Source of the DNA: Lachnospiraceae bacterium
Lineage (GTDB): Bacteria; Bacillota; Clostridia; Lachnospirales; Lachnospiraceae
Assembly (NCBI GenBank): GCA_015057025.1
Contig: SVFD01000007.1
Coordinates: forward strand, 30,879-94,878
Reading direction: 5' to 3'
DNA length: 64,000 bases
Positions 26,823-34,920 of this stretch are shown here, in pieces. Within the stretch, counting starts at the first letter, position 1; the number at the start of each line of letters is the position of its first letter. Position numbers and translations under genes: made by a program. Below the pieces are notes generated by a model. That model made no database searches, had not been told where the DNA came from, and saw nothing but the letters and a program-made list of their open reading frames with translations.

Positions 26823-28229
26823 TTACAAAGGAAACTTAAAATATCGTACTGCGTTGTAATAGGATATATCTTTTACAATTTCACCTAAAATTTCATAATC
26901 TTCCGGGAATTCTCCGTTTTCTACCAAAGTACCCATATAGTTGCAGAGAATTCTGCGGAAGTACTCATGGCGGGTGTAGGAGAGAAAACTTCTTGAGTCT
27001 GTAAGCATTCCTACGAAACCGGAAAGATTACCTAAACTTGCAAGGGACGCCATTTGCTCCTGCATGCCGATTTTGTGGTCGTTAAACCACCATGCGGAAC
27101 CTTGTTGAATTTTGGCAACAGCTTCTGAATTCTGAAAACAGCCTAAAATAGTTCCGATATATGCATTGTCAGTAGGATTTAAGCTGTAAATGATGGTTTT
27201 GGGCAATTTGTCGGTTACTGCCAGGGCATTTAAGAAATCTGCCAGCTCAGCAGCTGAAGTCTTATTCTGAATGCAGTCATATCCTGTATCCGGTCCCAAA
27301 AGCTTAAATTGTTTTACGTTATTGTCACGTTTTACACCATAATGTAATTGTAAAACCCAGTTACGTTTGGCATATTCACGGCTGACATATAAAAGGAATT
27401 CTGTTTTAAAGCGAAGCTCCTCGCTCCGGCTTGGAAGCTCACCGGCAAGACGTTTTGCAAAAATCTTTTCGACTTGTTCTTGTGTTCCGGGCTCGTACAT
27501 AACATATTCCAAACCATGATCAGATACGGTGCACCCCATCTTGGCAAAATAGTCCATTCTATCGGCTAAAGCTTTCTTTAAATCACGGAAGGATTTAATA
27601 GAAATACCGCTTGCTTTTTCGAGTTGACTTAAATAGTCAAGATAGCTTTCTTTCTCTAAATTCATGGCTTTATCAGGGCGAAATGCAGGGAGTACTTTAA
27701 CTTCAAAGGTAGAATCTTCTGCAATCTGTTTATGGTATTGTAAATCATCAATAGGATCATCTGTGGTACAAACTAGAGTTACATTGGAGCGGCGAATCAG
27801 ATTTCTGGCACTCATATCATCTCGTGAAAGAGCAGCATTACATACTTCCCAGGCTTCTTCGGCAGTATTTTTATTAAGAGGTTTATGGAAGTCGAAATAG
27901 CGCTGTAATTCCAAATGGCTCCAGTGATAAAGCGGATTCCCGATGGCTTTACCAAGTACCTCAGCCCACTTTAAGAACTTTTCTTTGTCACCGGCATCGC
28001 CGGTAATGTATTTTTCTTCCACACCGCAGGAACGCATATAACGCCATTTATAATGGTCTCCACCCAACCATACCTGGGTAATGTTGTCAAACTTGCGGTC
28101 CTCGGCAATTTCCTTGGGGTTGATGTGACAATGATAATCCAGTATGGGTGTCACTTCAGCATATTCGTGATAAAGTTTCACCGATGTGGGATTGGAAAGT
28201 AAGAAATCCTGATCCATAAATGCTTTCAT
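26823..28229 (-). CDS. uxaC: Uronate (glucuronate/galacturonate) isomerase
   Basis: A 468-residue UxaC. It converts D-glucuronate to D-fructuronate and D-galacturonate to D-tagaturonate, the first step of hexuronate catabolism. The start MKAFMDQDFLLSNPTSVKLY, the metal-binding DYHCHINPKEIAEDR, the WLGGDHYKWR motif and the late GMLTDSRSFLSYTRHEYFRR are all family hallmarks, and the length is typical. GGAGG lies before ATG 28229. It sits between lacI (66 bases upstream) and eda (93 bases downstream), all on the minus strand, so it is probably controlled by the LacI-type regulator. No oxidoreductase or dehydratase genes (uxaB/uxuB, uxaA/uxuA) are in this window. Confidence 0.96.
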   Translation of the reverse strand: MKAFMDQDFLLSNPTSVKLYHEYAEVTPILDYHCHINPKEIAEDRKFDNITQVWLGGDHYKWRYMRSCGVEEKYITGDAGDKEKFLKWAEVLGKAIGNPLYHWSHLELQRYFDFHKPLNKNTAEEAWEVCNAALSRDDMSARNLIRRSNVTLVCTTDDPIDDLQYHKQIAEDSTFEVKVLPAFRPDKAMNLEKESYLDYLSQLEKASGISIKSFRDLKKALADRMDYFAKMGCTVSDHGLEYVMYEPGTQEQVEKIFAKRLAGELPSRSEELRFKTEFLLYVSREYAKRNWVLQLHYGVKRDNNVKQFKLLGPDTGYDCIQNKTSAAELADFLNALAVTDKLPKTIIYSLNPTDNAYIGTILGCFQNSEAVAKIQQGSAWWFNDHKIGMQEQMASLASLGNLSGFVGMLTDSRSFLSYTRHEYFRRILCNYMGTLVENGEFPEDYEILGEIVKDISYYNAVRYFKFPL

Positions 28230-28295
28230 AGAAAACCTCCGTCTGTTTTAATAAAATAAATTTAATAAAAGTAGTATTTGCAGAAAATAAAGAAT

Positions 28296-29315
28296 CTATC
28301 TTTCGGGAGTAGTGCCCCTTTCTATCAGTTCTCCGAAAAAAATGGATTTCTGAGGAGCATTGTCTCCGTTTAATACACTTATCAGCGTATGTACCAGAGT
28401 TTTACAAAGTGTATCCAACTGATTATCAATACTGGTCAATTCAGGGTCGCAGCATTTGGCAAGAAGCGAATTGTTATATCCGATTATGGAAAGTTCATCA
28501 GGGATAGAAAGTCCTGCCTTGCGGGCATATTTTACAGCTGCCAATGCCAAAGCATCATCAGAGGCAATGATACCATTAAAAGTAAGTCCTTTATCTGCTA
28601 ATTCTTTTATATAATTAACCATGTGATCTATGTCTTCATGTGAGCCGTTGTAAAAGCACTGATATTCTTGGCGGACCGGCAGACCAGCCATTTCCAAACC
28701 TGCAATAAAACCGCTGAGTTTGCGAAGACCGCTTGATGAACGGGAGTTATACAGATAAAGAATATCCTGATGTCCGGAAGCAATCATGGTTCTTGCAGCA
28801 GTCATCATGGAACGATGGTCGTCACAGAAGCAGGAATAGACGTTTTTATAATCATAATCAGCATTCAGCATCATAACAGGAATATGTTCCGCCGCCTGCA
28901 CAATGTATTCATTATCTTCTTTTTTATCATGTAAAAAGTTGGAGCCGCACAGAATAACACTATCCACTCTTTTTGATAAAAGAAGTTCCATGCAGCTTTT
29001 TTTGCGTTCCGGCTCATAACCGGTACAACAAAGAATGGTGTCATAGGAATTTTCGCGAAGAAGCTGTTCCAGATAATAAACTGCCTTGGCAAGATATAAA
29101 TCCGAAGAATCAGCACAAAGAATACCGATGGTTTTCATGGTATCTAAGCCAAGTCCTCTTGCGAAAACATTGGGAGTGTAACCATTAGCCTCCATAACAT
29201 CCAAAACCTTCTGTCTGGTTTTATCACTGACATTGGAACTGTTATTCAAAACTCTGGATACTGTGGCAATGGATACGCCGGCTTTTTCGGAAATATCATA
29301 AATGGTAAGTCCCAT
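28296..29315 (-). CDS. LacI-family transcriptional regulator of the uronate/KDG genes
   Basis: A 339-residue LacI-type repressor. The N-terminal HTH is TIYDISEKAGVSIATVSRVL with the hinge GYTPNVFARGL. The periplasmic-binding-like sensor domain (60-335) begins TIGILCADSSDLYLA and contains the NGIIASDDALALAAVKYA and SIIGYNN segments. The effector is unknown; a uronate or KDG is likely given the neighbours. It is first in the minus-strand run with uxaC and eda and divergent from kdgK. The 407-base gap between them holds two 16-18-base operators of the same TGTAAG type, one at each promoter. That points to autoregulation and control of kdgK. Confidence 0.92.
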   Translation of the reverse strand: MGLTIYDISEKAGVSIATVSRVLNNSSNVSDKTRQKVLDVMEANGYTPNVFARGLGLDTMKTIGILCADSSDLYLAKAVYYLEQLLRENSYDTILCCTGYEPERKKSCMELLLSKRVDSVILCGSNFLHDKKEDNEYIVQAAEHIPVMMLNADYDYKNVYSCFCDDHRSMMTAARTMIASGHQDILYLYNSRSSSGLRKLSGFIAGLEMAGLPVRQEYQCFYNGSHEDIDHMVNYIKELADKGLTFNGIIASDDALALAAVKYARKAGLSIPDELSIIGYNNSLLAKCCDPELTSIDNQLDTLCKTLVHTLISVLNGDNAPQKSIFFGELIERGTTPER

Positions 29316-29430
29316 AGGTTACTCCGTTTCTGAAGCGTAAGAGTAAGTGACAGGAAGAATAGTAAAACTGTCATTTATATGAAAAGGATGAATAACGCTT
29401 CTATCATATTTTTCATGAACATCATAATTA

Positions 29431-29480
29431 ATGTAAGTGCTTACATAAAAGAGTATACAATCATATGGAAAAAAGTGCAA
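29431..29480 (-). promoter_or_regulatory. Promoter and LacI-type operator of lacI-uxaC-eda
   Basis: On the minus strand TTGCAC (29480-29475), 17 bases, TATACT (29457-29452), then the perfect palindrome ATGTAAGTGCTTACAT at 29446-29431, directly over the start region. The half-sites are the same as in the kdgK operator. Confidence 0.78.
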
Positions 29481-29571
29481 GCCCCTAAATAAAGGAAAAT
29501 TTGGCGAAAATGGAAAAAATTTTAACTCTAATAAATACAAAAAAAGTAAGACTAAAACATGAAAAATATAC

Positions 29572-29621
29572 TTGACGAACTGGGCAAACCGTTGTAATAT
29601 CGAAATGTAAGCACTTACATT
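29572..29621 (+). promoter_or_regulatory. Promoter and LacI-type operator of kdgK
   Basis: TTGACG (29572-29577), 17 bases, TAATAT (29595-29600), then AATGTAAGCACTTACATT at 29604-29621, palindromic except for the central two bases. Its position just after the -10 fits repression. Confidence 0.8.
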
Positions 29622-29722
29622 TTTGATAGTGACATAAAAATAAGACTTTCGGAAATGATAAGTAAAAGGAAAAAAACGTATTCACAAACATTGTTTTAGC
29701 AAAGAAAGGGAAGGGTTTAAAG

Positions 29723-30742
29723 ATGAAGGTAATTACATTTGGAGAAATTATGTTAAGACTTGAGCCGGAAGGATACAATCGCTTTTTGCAGGCTGAGAAA
29801 TACCTTGCAACATATGGCGGAGGAGAAGCAAACGTTGCAGTTTCCCTGGCAAACTTTGGCATGGACGCAGCTTTTGTTACGAAGCTTCCTAAGCACGAAA
29901 TTGGTCAGGCAGCAGTCAATTCTTTGAGAAAATTTGGTGTGGATACTTCTTATATTACACGTGGTGGAAACAGAGTGGGAATTTATTTCCTTGAGAAGGG
30001 TGCCAGCCAGAGAGCATCTAAAGTTATTTATGATCGCGCAGGTTCTGCTATTTGTGAGGCAGATGCACAGGATTTTGATTGGGATAAAATTTTTAATGGT
30101 GCGGATTGGTTCCATTTTACAGGTATCACTCCGGCATTAAATCAGAATATTGCTGATATTTGCCTTGCTGCATGTAAGGCCGCAAAGGAAAGAAATATTA
30201 CGGTAAGCTGTGATTTGAATTACAGAAATAAACTTTGGAGTAAGGAAGAAGCCGGCAAAGTAATGGGTGAACTTTGCAAGTATGTTGATGTATGTATCGC
30301 AAATGAGGAAGATGCAGCAGACGTATTCGGTATCCGTTCCGAGGGAACAGATGTTACCGGCGGTAAAGTAAACCATGAAGGATACAAAGAGGTAGCGGCT
30401 AAATTGCAGGAGCGTTTTGGTTTTAAGACGGTTGCAATTACCTTAAGAACATCCATTTCTGCAAATGATAACAAGTGGGCAGCAATGCTTTATGAGAACG
30501 GCGAATACTTCTTCAGCAAGAGCTATGATGTGCACATTGTTGACCGTGTTGGCGGCGGTGATTCTTTCGGCGCAGGTTTGATTTACGCTTCTTTAAGCGG
30601 ATATGAATCACAGAAGAAGATTGAATTTGCAGTTGCAGCAAGCTGTTTGAAGCATACCATCGAAGGTGACTTTAATATGGTAACCGTTGATGAAGTGAAG
30701 AAACTTGCGGAAGGCGACGGTTCAGGACGTGTACAGAGATAA
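29723..30742 (+). CDS. kdgK: 2-keto-3-deoxygluconate kinase (PfkB family)
   Basis: A 339-residue ribokinase/PfkB-family sugar kinase. It should phosphorylate 2-keto-3-deoxygluconate with ATP to KDPG, the substrate of Eda. Visible are the N-terminal ITFGEIMLRL, the sugar-binding YGGGEANVAVSLANFG, and the C-terminal catalytic signature DRVGGGDSFGAGLIY with the general-base Asp. CDLNYRNKLW and IANEEDAADVFG are typical of KdgK-like members. The assignment to KDG rests on these motifs and on the divergent lacI-uxaC-eda unit with a matching operator. AAGGGAAGGG precedes ATG 29723. A terminator follows at 30787-30822. Confidence 0.93.
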   Translation: MKVITFGEIMLRLEPEGYNRFLQAEKYLATYGGGEANVAVSLANFGMDAAFVTKLPKHEIGQAAVNSLRKFGVDTSYITRGGNRVGIYFLEKGASQRASKVIYDRAGSAICEADAQDFDWDKIFNGADWFHFTGITPALNQNIADICLAACKAAKERNITVSCDLNYRNKLWSKEEAGKVMGELCKYVDVCIANEEDAADVFGIRSEGTDVTGGKVNHEGYKEVAAKLQERFGFKTVAITLRTSISANDNKWAAMLYENGEYFFSKSYDVHIVDRVGGGDSFGAGLIYASLSGYESQKKIEFAVAASCLKHTIEGDFNMVTVDEVKKLAEGDGSGRVQR

Positions 30743-30786
30743 TTGTATGAAATTGTTTATGTAACAGTTATGATTATGTGATAAAT

Positions 30787-30822
30787 AAATGCCAACGGCT
30801 GTAAGAATGCTGTTGGCATTTT
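30787..30822 (+). terminator. Rho-independent terminator after kdgK
   Basis: AATGCCAACGGC pairs with GCTGTTGGCATT (one G-T pair) and runs into a short T stretch. Confidence 0.82.
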
Positions 30823-30889
30823 ATGTTTGCTGTATGATGTCAAGAGTGATATAATACTTCTATATGGCTAATGGCTTAAGGGGGAAATT

Positions 30890-32815
30890 ATGAGAGGGAA
30901 GAATAAGAATATTGCGGTGCTGACAACCGGTGCGGATTCGGATATACAGGCACGTATGTTAAAGGGGATTGAGATTTACGGAAAAGAAAATGGGTGTAAT
31001 ATTGCCATTTTTCATTGGTTTACCGGTGCATATGAAAGAGAGAAACATAATTTGGGAGAGGTGAATATAGCATATCTTCCGGATTTGAGTCTTTTTGACG
31101 GTGTAATAATTTTTTCAAATACTTTTCATATCGAATCAAATAAAAAGAGAATGATAGAGCTTTTAAGTCATCTTACCTGTCCCATTGTATGTGTGGGCGG
31201 TAAAATGGAAGACTATTACTATGTGGCAAGTGATAATTATACTGCAATGCGTGAGTTAGTTGAACATTATGTACTGGAACATAAGATGACAAAATTACAT
31301 TTTGTAAAAGGCGTGGCAGGTAATCCTGATGCGGAAGCACGATTTAAGGCTTATGAGGACGTACTAACGGAGAATGGCATTCCGGTCATTTCAGAGCGAA
31401 TCAGTCAGGGTGATTTTTATGTAACAGGGGCAGAACAGGCGGCAAAAGAAATATTCAGTTCAAAGCTTTCTTTTCCGGAAGCGATTATATGTGCAAATGA
31501 TACAATGGCATTAACAATAGTTGCCTGTATGAAGGAGAAAGGATATCGTGTGCCGGAAGATGTATGTGTATCAGGATATGATTATTCCTTTGAGGGACAA
31601 CATTGCAGTCCAAAACTTACCACTGTGCGTACAAATTTTGATGAGCTGGGAATTACTGCATGTAAGGTATTGTTGGATGTTTTAGACGGCAAAAATGTAC
31701 CCAAAGAAAATTTATTAGCTGATGAAGTGATTTATGGTGACAGTTGCGGTTGCAGTTGGCGAAGTGAGTCCATTATTCAGTTAAAAGAGCAACACGGAGA
31801 AGTGTTCCAACGCAAAATGATTCATCAAATGATTGAATTGGAGAAGAGTATTACGGCAGCAGAGGATTACAATGGCTGGCTTGAAGCTATGAAAGATTTT
31901 GTAAGTCTTGTAGACCCGCCGGAATTTTATTTGTGTGCTAACGAAGATTTCGTGGAATCTGTATTTGAACGAAGCTTTGCGGAACAGGAAAGTATGAGCA
32001 CGGAAGAAAAACTTGCTTACAGTCCTAAGATCAATGTTTTAATTGCGTATCAGAATGGTATTTTTAAAGCGAAGGAATCCTTTGATTCCGGTCTTGCCAT
32101 GGATGATTTATTTAAAGATAAGGACAAAGGAAAATTGTATTTCTTTTCACCCTTGCATTGCATGGAGCGTAACTACGGATACTTTGTCTTTGTAGACAGT
32201 GATTATGTTATGGATAATCAGTTATATGTATATTGGCTGATTTCCATGGGGCATTCCGTGGAAAATATCCGAAAGCAGAATCTTTTGCAGAACGCCATGA
32301 TACGTTTGGATGAAATGTATATTAAAGATTCACTGACAGGCGCTTATAACCGTTTTGGAATGGAACGTTTCTTTGCAGAAATTAAGATGAAGTCCATGAT
32401 GTCCAAATGTAAAATGCATATTTCATTTGTGGACTTGGACGGCTTGAAAAAAATAAATGATGATTACGGTCACGAAGAAGGAGACCGAATTATCAGTGCG
32501 GCTGCAGAAATTCTTATGAAAAATGCAGGAAAATACTACGTAATTCGTTACGGCGGCGATGAGTTTGTCGTTATGGGTATTGTACAGAATGAACGGGAGA
32601 CCGAAAATTACTGGAAGAAGGTTCAGGCTGATATTGAACACTACAATCTGAATGAAAAGAAGCATGCGATTTTATCCATGAGTTTCGGTTCGGATATATT
32701 TGTGATTGAGCCCAAGACTTATTTAGAAGACTGTATCCGCATTGCAGATAAAAAGATGTATGAACAAAAGAATCAAAAAAAGAAGTTATATAATAAAACA
32801 GATAACAGGAGTTAA
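30890..32815 (+). CDS. Diguanylate cyclase with LacI-type sugar-binding sensor domain
   Basis: A protein of 641 residues. Residues 5-285 are a periplasmic-binding-protein-like domain of the LacI kind (KNIAVLTTGADSDIQARM, AIICANDTMALTI, VCVSGYDYS), but with no DNA-binding HTH and no signal or membrane segment, so it is cytosolic. The middle part (about 290-470) is not recognised; it may be a GAF-like linker. The C-terminal GGDEF domain (480-635) has SFVDLDGLKKINDDYGH and intact GGDEF at 555-559, so c-di-GMP synthesis is expected. The inhibitory RxxD site normally five residues upstream is absent. It sits two bases before lgt. A sugar or uronate ligand is suggested by context only. Confidence 0.88.
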   Translation: MRGKNKNIAVLTTGADSDIQARMLKGIEIYGKENGCNIAIFHWFTGAYEREKHNLGEVNIAYLPDLSLFDGVIIFSNTFHIESNKKRMIELLSHLTCPIVCVGGKMEDYYYVASDNYTAMRELVEHYVLEHKMTKLHFVKGVAGNPDAEARFKAYEDVLTENGIPVISERISQGDFYVTGAEQAAKEIFSSKLSFPEAIICANDTMALTIVACMKEKGYRVPEDVCVSGYDYSFEGQHCSPKLTTVRTNFDELGITACKVLLDVLDGKNVPKENLLADEVIYGDSCGCSWRSESIIQLKEQHGEVFQRKMIHQMIELEKSITAAEDYNGWLEAMKDFVSLVDPPEFYLCANEDFVESVFERSFAEQESMSTEEKLAYSPKINVLIAYQNGIFKAKESFDSGLAMDDLFKDKDKGKLYFFSPLHCMERNYGYFVFVDSDYVMDNQLYVYWLISMGHSVENIRKQNLLQNAMIRLDEMYIKDSLTGAYNRFGMERFFAEIKMKSMMSKCKMHISFVDLDGLKKINDDYGHEEGDRIISAAAEILMKNAGKYYVIRYGGDEFVVMGIVQNERETENYWKKVQADIEHYNLNEKKHAILSMSFGSDIFVIEPKTYLEDCIRIADKKMYEQKNQKKKLYNKTDNRS

Positions 32816-32817
32816 CA

Positions 32818-33600
32818 ATGCATAATGAAATTTTAACAATCGGAAAAATTACAATTCACGGATACGGACTTATGATTGGCATCGGTTTCCTTGTTGCAGT
32901 TTTGGTCGGTATGTATCGCGCCAAAAAGAAAGGTATGAATCAGGAGGCAATTCTTGATATTGCAATCTATTGTATATTAGCCGGTTTTTTGGGCGGTAAG
33001 CTTTTATATGTAATTGTGGAGTGGAAACGTTTTATTGACAGTCCATGGGCGGTACTTGGCAGTTCGGGATTTGTAGTTTATGGCGGAATCATAACAGGTG
33101 TATTAACAGGGTATATTTATACCAGAATTAAAAAGATATCTTTTGTGAAATATTTTGATTTGGTTATGCCTGAGATTGCCATTGCACAGGGATTCGGACG
33201 CATTGGTTGCTTTTTGGCAGGTTGTTGCTACGGACGTCCCACGGATTCCTGGTTGGGTGTGGTATTTCCACCGGAAGCCCTTGCACCATCCGGAGTGAAA
33301 TTATTGCCGACGCAGTTGTTTATGTCAGCAGGTGATTTTTTAATTGCTCTGATTTTGATTTTATATTCCCGTAAAAATAAAATTGACGGTAATATAGGTG
33401 CCGGTTATTTAATTTTATATGGTGTGGGAAGATTCGGGATTGAGTTTTTAAGAAATGATTCCAGAGGTTCGGTAGGTGTGTTATCTACCTCGCAGTTTAT
33501 TTCCCTTTTTATTGTGGCAATCGGTATCGGATTGGTTGTATGGAATGTTATGAGGACTCGTAAGCAAGAGTCTGTAGAAACGAAGAAAAAGGCAAAATAG
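32818..33600 (+). CDS. lgt: Prolipoprotein diacylglyceryl transferase
   Basis: Lgt moves diacylglycerol from phosphatidylglycerol to the lipobox cysteine of prelipoproteins, the first step of lipoprotein maturation. The 260-residue protein has about seven membrane segments. The start IGKITIHGYGLMIGIGF, the SGFVVYGGIITG region (family H/Y-G-G-x-x-G) and the signature GRIGCFLAGCCYGRPTD are clear, as is the late GRFGIEFLRND. Local substrates include the lipoproteins encoded at 16721, 34921, 38056 and 47416. ATG 32818 comes two bases after the GGDEF gene stop, so the two are translated together. Confidence 0.96.
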   Translation: MHNEILTIGKITIHGYGLMIGIGFLVAVLVGMYRAKKKGMNQEAILDIAIYCILAGFLGGKLLYVIVEWKRFIDSPWAVLGSSGFVVYGGIITGVLTGYIYTRIKKISFVKYFDLVMPEIAIAQGFGRIGCFLAGCCYGRPTDSWLGVVFPPEALAPSGVKLLPTQLFMSAGDFLIALILILYSRKNKIDGNIGAGYLILYGVGRFGIEFLRNDSRGSVGVLSTSQFISLFIVAIGIGLVVWNVMRTRKQESVETKKKAK

Positions 33601-33680
33601 GTAATACAGGCGCATTTTTCTTTGCAACGCATATCATAGTAGAAGAATGAAAATAAAAATGATATTGTTGTGGAGGCAAA

Positions 33681-34769
33681 ATGAGAGTTATTAATAATTT
33701 ACCTATGTCCGGTATGAATGTAAGGAACGTCAGAGAGGCAACACCGGCAATTCCCCTTCCGAATCCCGGAGAGGGGGGAGCGGTATTTCCCGGCAATGAT
33801 ATGAATGGTGTCAATGGAGAAACTGATGCAGAACTTAATGATACCAACATGAATAACGGTATGAACGGTAACATGAACATGGGAACGGATATGAACGCGC
33901 CCGGCGCAATCCCTGTTATACCATTACCGAATCCCGGGGAAGGCGGAGCAGTGTTTCCAGGCAATAATATGAACGGAACCGGAAGTAATACAGGAACCGG
34001 TGCAATACCTGTCATACCATTACCGAATCCCGGGGAAGGCGGAGCGGTATTTCCGGGTAATAATATGAACGGAAATAATAATACCGGAAGCTTCATACCT
34101 ACGATTCCGGGAACGATTATTATCACATACCCCAGACCGAATGAGAATTGTTCTTTCTGTAATCCCGGAAGTAACCGTAATGGTAAAATACGTTTTTTGA
34201 ATGCGGCCAGCGGATATAATTCTTTTTGGGTATATATCAATGACAAACTTCTTGTCAATGATTTTGGATTTGCGGATGTGACGGAATATGTGGATGTGGC
34301 AACCGGAGAACCTGTGATTACTCTCATGGGAGAAAACGGTTATGTATATCTGCAACAGCCCATTACCGTCAAGAACGGCATGATGGCAACGGTTGCTATT
34401 GTAAATACAGCATCGGGATTAGGGTTTAAAACGATTACGGATGAAAATTGTGATCGCGCGAGAAACGCTTCCTGTGTCAGAGTCGGTAATTTGTCTTACA
34501 ATAGCGGACCTTTAAATGTAGTAATCGGCAATAGGTACGTAACCTTCCGAAACGTTAATTCCGGTGAAGTAACTGATTTTGCTACAATTTGGCCCGGTGA
34601 ATATTCTTATACCGTAAGTAGAACCAACAATACCATGTATCCTATCTGGGGAAGTACTACATTGTTACAGTCAGTACTTTACCTTCAACAGGATAAAAAT
34701 TACACTATTTATTTATTCCAGTATAATCCTTCAGCGGATGCAATCAAAGCTGTAATTGTAGAGGATTAG
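33681..34769 (+). CDS. DUF4397-like protein with proline/glycine-rich repeats
   Basis: A 362-residue protein. The N-terminal 140 residues have three copies of a 20-residue unit of the form IPLPNPGEGGAVFPGNxMNG (24-43, 80-99 and 112-131), separated by Asn/Met/Gly-rich stretches. A CSFC pair follows. The rest (about 155-360) has two beta-rich units resembling DUF4397 (IRFLNAASGYNSFWVYINDKL with a later YVTFRNVNSGEVTD). No signal peptide or membrane segment is visible, so the location is uncertain; spore or surface roles are possible. GGAGG precedes ATG 33681. The gene ends before a terminator that also contains the promoter of the zinc transporter operon. Confidence 0.72.
   Translation: MRVINNLPMSGMNVRNVREATPAIPLPNPGEGGAVFPGNDMNGVNGETDAELNDTNMNNGMNGNMNMGTDMNAPGAIPVIPLPNPGEGGAVFPGNNMNGTGSNTGTGAIPVIPLPNPGEGGAVFPGNNMNGNNNTGSFIPTIPGTIIITYPRPNENCSFCNPGSNRNGKIRFLNAASGYNSFWVYINDKLLVNDFGFADVTEYVDVATGEPVITLMGENGYVYLQQPITVKNGMMATVAIVNTASGLGFKTITDENCDRARNASCVRVGNLSYNSGPLNVVIGNRYVTFRNVNSGEVTDFATIWPGEYSYTVSRTNNTMYPIWGSTTLLQSVLYLQQDKNYTIYLFQYNPSADAIKAVIVED
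33750..34073 (+). repeat. Three coding copies of a 60-nt proline/glycine-rich repeat
   Basis: Units at 33750-33809, 33918-33977 and 34014-34073. The second and third are almost identical at DNA level, the first has diverged, so the last two are the younger copies. Confidence 0.9.
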
Positions 34770-34825
34770 CATATACGTTCAAAGTTTTGTTATGGTTTGA
34801 ATGCCGTATTAGAGCAGAACTTATA

Positions 34826-34872
34826 TTGACAATATTAAAAAAGTGAGTATACTAAAATGAGAATTATTCTCA
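34826..34872 (+). promoter_or_regulatory. Promoter and Fur/Zur-like box of the metal transporter operon
   Basis: TTGACA (34826-34831), 16 bases, TATACT (34848-34853). The perfect 7-1-7 palindrome TGAGAATTATTCTCA (34858-34872) lies over the transcription start. Such boxes bind Fur-family repressors (Fur, Zur, PerR). A Fur-family protein is encoded at 42286-42693. Confidence 0.75.
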
Positions 34873-34893
34873 AATTGTAATACTCGCTTTTTT
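34837..34893 (+). terminator. Terminator enclosing the znu promoter -10 and operator
   Basis: AAAAAAGTGAGTAT (34837-34850) pairs with ATACTCGCTTTTTT (34880-34893), with one G-T pair. An inner TGAGAAT/ATTCTCA stem forms the loop. It would end the DUF4397-like transcript. Confidence 0.72.
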
Positions 34894-34920
34894 ATTTGCG
34901 GATAGAAAGTAAAGGGAAAG

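Noticed and set aside
33548..34327. Long minus-strand frame of 259 codons opposite the DUF4397-like and lgt genes
   Set aside because: It is proline- and leucine-rich only because it mirrors the GEGGAVFPG repeats; it has no ribosome site and overlaps well-supported genes.
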